The position numbers and the translations under genes are program-made. A model generated the notes under the pieces. It saw nothing but the letters and a program-made list of their open reading frames with translations, was not told the origin of the DNA and did no database searches. A stretch of DNA of 64,000 nucleotides from CAYRDK01 sp043819345 (GTDB lineage Bacteria; Omnitrophota; Gorgyraeia; Velamenicoccales; Velamenicoccaceae), in the NCBI GenBank assembly GCA_043819345.1, contig JBDREX010000044.1, forward strand, positions 1 to 64,000, written 5' to 3'. This document shows positions 61,306 through 64,000 of this stretch, piece by piece (the stretch's first letter is position 1; the number at the start of each line of letters is the position of its first letter).

Positions 61306-61752
61306 GTGAAAATAAAAAAAAATTTTCTACCAAGCATAATTTTTCTATCTGTTCTAATCCTCGGCTTAAACGCCTATGCGGACGGCATCAATGATTTGTA
61401 CGGCACATGGACGGTAGATTATGAGCGCTCGATAGAAAAAGCGGAAAAAAATCCTAAATACTCCGCGGAAGAACTAAAGAACATGCCGGAAATAGTAAAA
61501 AAGATGATGGCGACCATGAAAGTGCGCCTGAGGCAATCAGAGATGGTTTTTATTAAAGAAGGAGAGGAAAAAAGCTATCCCTTCTCGTTAGTCGCAGAAT
61601 CTAAAAATACCGCTCGTATTGAATACAATACAGGCACAAAACAATACTTTCTTAATTTTACATTAACCGATAAAGAACACATGTACTTTAAATCCAGCGG
61701 CTCAGACGACATGGATAACTACATCTGGAAACGAACAGATATCGGAGCATAA
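61306..61752 (+). CDS. Secreted small protein of unknown function
   Basis: 148 aa from a GTG at 61306 with AAGAGG six bases upstream. Signal peptide with Ala-Tyr-Ala cleavage site (GLNAYADG). The mature protein begins with DLYGTWTVDYE and shows repeated beta-like strands, similar to small lipocalin-like periplasmic domains; I cannot name a family. The region before the GTG is part of the tRNA-tail repeat. It is followed by a redox-type gene after 4 bp. Confidence 0.7.
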   Translation: MKIKKNFLPSIIFLSVLILGLNAYADGINDLYGTWTVDYERSIEKAEKNPKYSAEELKNMPEIVKKMMATMKVRLRQSEMVFIKEGEEKSYPFSLVAESKNTARIEYNTGTKQYFLNFTLTDKEHMYFKSSGSDDMDNYIWKRTDIGA

Positions 61753-61756
61753 AAAC

Positions 61757-62095
61757 ATGGCTATAAAAGCATCTGACTACTTTCACGGCACGGACGGATA
61801 TAACTGCGCGCAAGCTGTTTTAAAAGCTTTTCAGCAAGAATACAGCATTGCAGAAGAAACAATCGCTGAATACACGAAATTCGGCGGAGGACGCGCAGAT
61901 AATGGGTTGTGCGGCGCTCTTTTTGCCCTGCACCACATCATAGAAGCACCAGATCAAATCACATCCGCTAATGCGTATTTTGAAAAAACGGCAGGATCCA
62001 TAAAGTGTAGAGAGATTAAAAAATTTAATAAACTCTCCTGCAAAGAATGTGTTGATTTAAGCGCGAATATATTAAATCAGGTTAAATCCACCTAA
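61757..62095 (+). CDS. C_GCAxxG_C_C-family redox protein
   Basis: 112 aa. NCAQAVLKAF, FGGGRADNGLCGALFAL, IKCREIKKF and SCKECVDL give the cysteine pattern of the C_GCAxxG_C_C family. Members are small cytosolic proteins of unproven redox function. Probably co-transcribed with the secreted protein. Confidence 0.87.
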   Translation: MAIKASDYFHGTDGYNCAQAVLKAFQQEYSIAEETIAEYTKFGGGRADNGLCGALFALHHIIEAPDQITSANAYFEKTAGSIKCREIKKFNKLSCKECVDLSANILNQVKST

Positions 62096-62136
62096 TCCAG
62101 AAGCTCAACATATATACCCCTACCACTAAAAACAGC

Positions 62137-63267
62137 TCAATAGCCCTGATTTAAAAAAACCTCTGTAATAATTTCTCGATGATAACAGCGCATCTTAGCA
62201 AGTATTTTATGGCCAACTAAAAAGATATCAAAATCGCCCACCTGAACGCCATCAGGCGCATCAACGTATTCAGCCGCCTGTGCATCATTGAAATAAGAAA
62301 GGCGACGTTTTTCTGAGCCGTCCGTATTCATAATCCAAAAGTCAAGCCTGGGAGGATTTTTTAGTGTATCTAAAAATGTAGACGTCTTCTTGGGTTGCGC
62401 AATATCCTGACTTGAAACCCAAACAATATAGCACCCATCGGGCGTAAAATGAGCATGCTCATCCCATTCATTATTATCTGTAAGCCTTAAGCTACGTTTT
62501 GTCTTAAGATCCAAGAGATAAATTTCCATATCGTAATAATGCCCGCCATAAGGAGCGCCGGAAAAAATAAGAGCCTGATCATCCGGAGAGAACCCATGCG
62601 TTTCATACAACTGCAGCCCATTCGGCCGAAAGGTTTTTATACAGGAAATTTTTGCGCGGCTATCCTCAAAAGAGAAATTCGCCAGTTTAATGCTCCATAT
62701 TCCCATCCTTTCAAAACGCGGGCTAATGATTTCACTCCAAACTAACTTTGTGCCATCATGAGAAAAATGAGGATGCATACAGCCACGCCGATCTTTAACA
62801 TGTGTCAAAGGCGTTAGCGATAAATCATCCAAATTAATAAGCCAGACATCATTATTAATGCCTATGCCCGGGCTTGTCAGGTACTTAGAAAACTTACCTT
62901 GTGCCAAATCAGGCATATGAGGATTTTCTGCCGTAAAAACCAGAAATTTACCTGAAGGATGAAAAGCGGGATTCCCGTTGTTTTTTGAGATTTCAAAATG
63001 GTCGCACGTTAAACACCTCTGATCTGTGCCATCAGCGTTCATGATCCACACATCGAAATAACCATCAGGCCCCCTGCGGTCAAAAGCGATCATCTTACCA
63101 TCCGGCGACAAAGCAACTCGGCCGCCATCATCAGCAAGCAGCCTCAAGCGCCGAACATGCCTCTGAGAGCTTTCCTGTACATCTGCCTCTTGCGCCCGCA
63201 CAAGAGGCAAAAAAAAGAGGCCATATATCCATACAACCATCACAAAAATTATGCGCGCAATCCTCAT
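62137..63267 (-). CDS. TolB-like beta-propeller (PD40) protein, exported
   Basis: 376 aa. Signal peptide at the N-terminus (to about residue 25). At least five PD40/WD-like repeats: ALSPDGKMIAFDRRGPDGYF, AFHPSGKFLVF, HFSHDGTKLVWSE, GFSPDDQALIFSG, HFTPDGCYIVWVSS. Each has a DVWIMNADG-type strand. Same fold as TolB, without its N-terminal domain. Probably periplasmic. The start overlaps the upstream stop by 4 bp. Confidence 0.87.
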   Translation of the reverse strand: MRIARIIFVMVVWIYGLFFLPLVRAQEADVQESSQRHVRRLRLLADDGGRVALSPDGKMIAFDRRGPDGYFDVWIMNADGTDQRCLTCDHFEISKNNGNPAFHPSGKFLVFTAENPHMPDLAQGKFSKYLTSPGIGINNDVWLINLDDLSLTPLTHVKDRRGCMHPHFSHDGTKLVWSEIISPRFERMGIWSIKLANFSFEDSRAKISCIKTFRPNGLQLYETHGFSPDDQALIFSGAPYGGHYYDMEIYLLDLKTKRSLRLTDNNEWDEHAHFTPDGCYIVWVSSQDIAQPKKTSTFLDTLKNPPRLDFWIMNTDGSEKRRLSYFNDAQAAEYVDAPDGVQVGDFDIFLVGHKILAKMRCYHREIITEVFLNQGY

Positions 63268-63665
63268 AGTTCCAAGACAGATAGCAACTCCTGCGGCAAT
63301 GTATAATCCTGTCCGCCATAACGCAAAAAATGATCCTGAACGCCAAAAGAAACAACTCCTAGCAAAACATTTTCTTTATAAAAATTAAGAACATATTCTG
63401 GAAGGCAATCACAGGGCTGGCAAAAAACAGCCTGTTTTAAGCTGGCAGTAATTTTTTTTATCTGGGCTGGATCATCAATAATACATAAGGGTTGCGCTGG
63501 CACCTCAAAAGAAATCTCAGAGGCCAACTCCACCTTATCAGCACCAGCAATATCGGCAACGTCCAATGTATTGCTATTCTGTAAATCCCGGCAAAACACC
63601 TGTTTAACATGAGAAACAAAAAGAATAGCCCCAATACACAACAAAACACTAAAGAACTTTTTCAT
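63264..63665 (-). CDS. Small secreted protein of unknown function
   Basis: 133 aa with a signal peptide (KKFFSVLLCIGAILFVSHV). Mature part has paired cysteines in FCQPCDCLPEYV and QVFCRD. No family recognised. A strong AGGAGG precedes the ATG. Overlaps the beta-propeller gene as ATGA. Confidence 0.7.
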   Translation of the reverse strand: MKKFFSVLLCIGAILFVSHVKQVFCRDLQNSNTLDVADIAGADKVELASEISFEVPAQPLCIIDDPAQIKKITASLKQAVFCQPCDCLPEYVLNFYKENVLLGVVSFGVQDHFLRYGGQDYTLPQELLSVLEL

Positions 63666-63678
63666 CCTGCCTCCTCTA

Positions 63679-64000
63679 CTATGCGACAGCTACAGGCATA
63701 ACGTCCATAAAAATAAAACCATCTCTTTCTACAGAAGCAGGCGCGATTTCAGTCAATAAGGAATGTTTAAAAAAAGGCCCGTCGTAAACAAAAGAATGAA
63801 ACTCGCCATTCTCGCCACATGGATCACACCCAAGAGGCAAATCTTTTAAAAATGCCTGATCAAACTCCCGGCCAGCATACTCAGATGGCAACTTCTTGGG
63901 ATCAACACAGGTAATACGCGCTCTCAAACCGCCCTGAATCATCTCAAGCGCCAACTGCTTGGTTGGCTTTCCCCACAAAGGAAAAAGCGGCTCTATCCCG
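63679..64000 (-). CDS. Diphthine-ammonia-ligase-like ATP-binding protein (5' end cut by window)
   Basis: C-terminal ~107 aa of a DUF71/MJ0570-type protein. The reading frame stays open to the window edge (reading IEPLFPLWGKPT), so the start lies beyond 64000. LWGKPTKQLALEMI, YAGREFDQAFLKDLP and DPCGENGEFHSFVYDGP are family motifs. In archaea and eukaryotes Dph6 acts in diphthamide synthesis; bacterial homologues have unknown substrates. Confidence 0.87.
   Translation of the reverse strand, partial: GIEPLFPLWGKPTKQLALEMIQGGLRARITCVDPKKLPSEYAGREFDQAFLKDLPLGCDPCGENGEFHSFVYDGPFFKHSLLTEIAPASVERDGFIFMDVMPVAVA

Overview
The window is a dense, AT-rich bacterial chromosome segment with almost no mobile-gene cargo. 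It encodes a Gram-negative-type cell (a TolQ/TolR-like pair, lipoproteins and secreted proteins with signal peptides) with an anaerobe-leaning energy system: a complete Rnf ferredoxin:NAD+ oxidoreductase, ThyX instead of ThyA, and an Fe-S type PurF. Gene content and style would fit an uncultured PVC-related lineage such as Omnitrophota, but that is inference; no rRNA is present to settle it.

Layout. 1-250: palindromic repeats. 236-12586 (minus strand): a long nucleotide/one-carbon block read purSL, LOG, purQ, purF, purM, purD, purE, a TsaC/low-MW-phosphatase fusion, rpiB, glyA, dCMP deaminase. 12888-14183: purB with its own promoter and terminator. 14477-17232: small membrane proteins, a LysM-amidase lipoprotein, a half-size GDT1-type transporter and thyX. 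17311-23438 (plus): a promoter, a probable ZTP-type riboswitch with terminator, then gcvT-gcvH-gcvPA-gcvPB-lipM-lipA. 23581-28940 (minus): a divergently promoted operon of split transketolase, a RuBisCO-like protein, an unknown membrane protein, a ferredoxin and MsrA, followed by two small genes. 29041-36240: a small thioredoxin-like protein, membrane proteins (one DUF2339), an Aas-like acyltransferase/acyl-ligase and its MarR regulator with a long palindrome. 36299-42593: an Smr-like protein, ABC-F ATPase, DUF1456 protein, TypA, initiator tRNA, FtsB-like protein and enolase. 42975-45492 (plus): a short-loop FtsH and an overlapping lipoprotein. 45582-52329 (minus): MFS transporter, rnfCGDEAB and purN. 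52350-52810: tRNA-Thr in a cluster of GC-rich palindromes. 53016-60849: RDD protein, ComEC, TolQ/TolR-like pair, ComEA-like protein, LeuRS, endonuclease IV and a lone receiver domain. 61050-64000: tRNA-Ala with a duplicated tail, then secreted, redox and beta-propeller proteins, and a 5'-truncated diphthine-ammonia-ligase-like gene.

How it fits together. Glycine cleavage, SHMT, PurN, ThyX and dCMP deaminase all draw on or feed the folate one-carbon pool. A leader that would read ZTP/ZMP (the alarmone of 10-formyl-THF shortage) in front of gcvT matches that economy. LipM and LipA supply the lipoyl group for GcvH; the L-protein is not in this window. The most unusual metabolic unit is the translationally coupled transketolase/RuBisCO-like operon. 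The most unusual DNA-level signals are the 3'-end duplications at two of the three tRNA genes, one of them split by a 37-bp double-hairpin insertion, and several families of dispersed palindromes.
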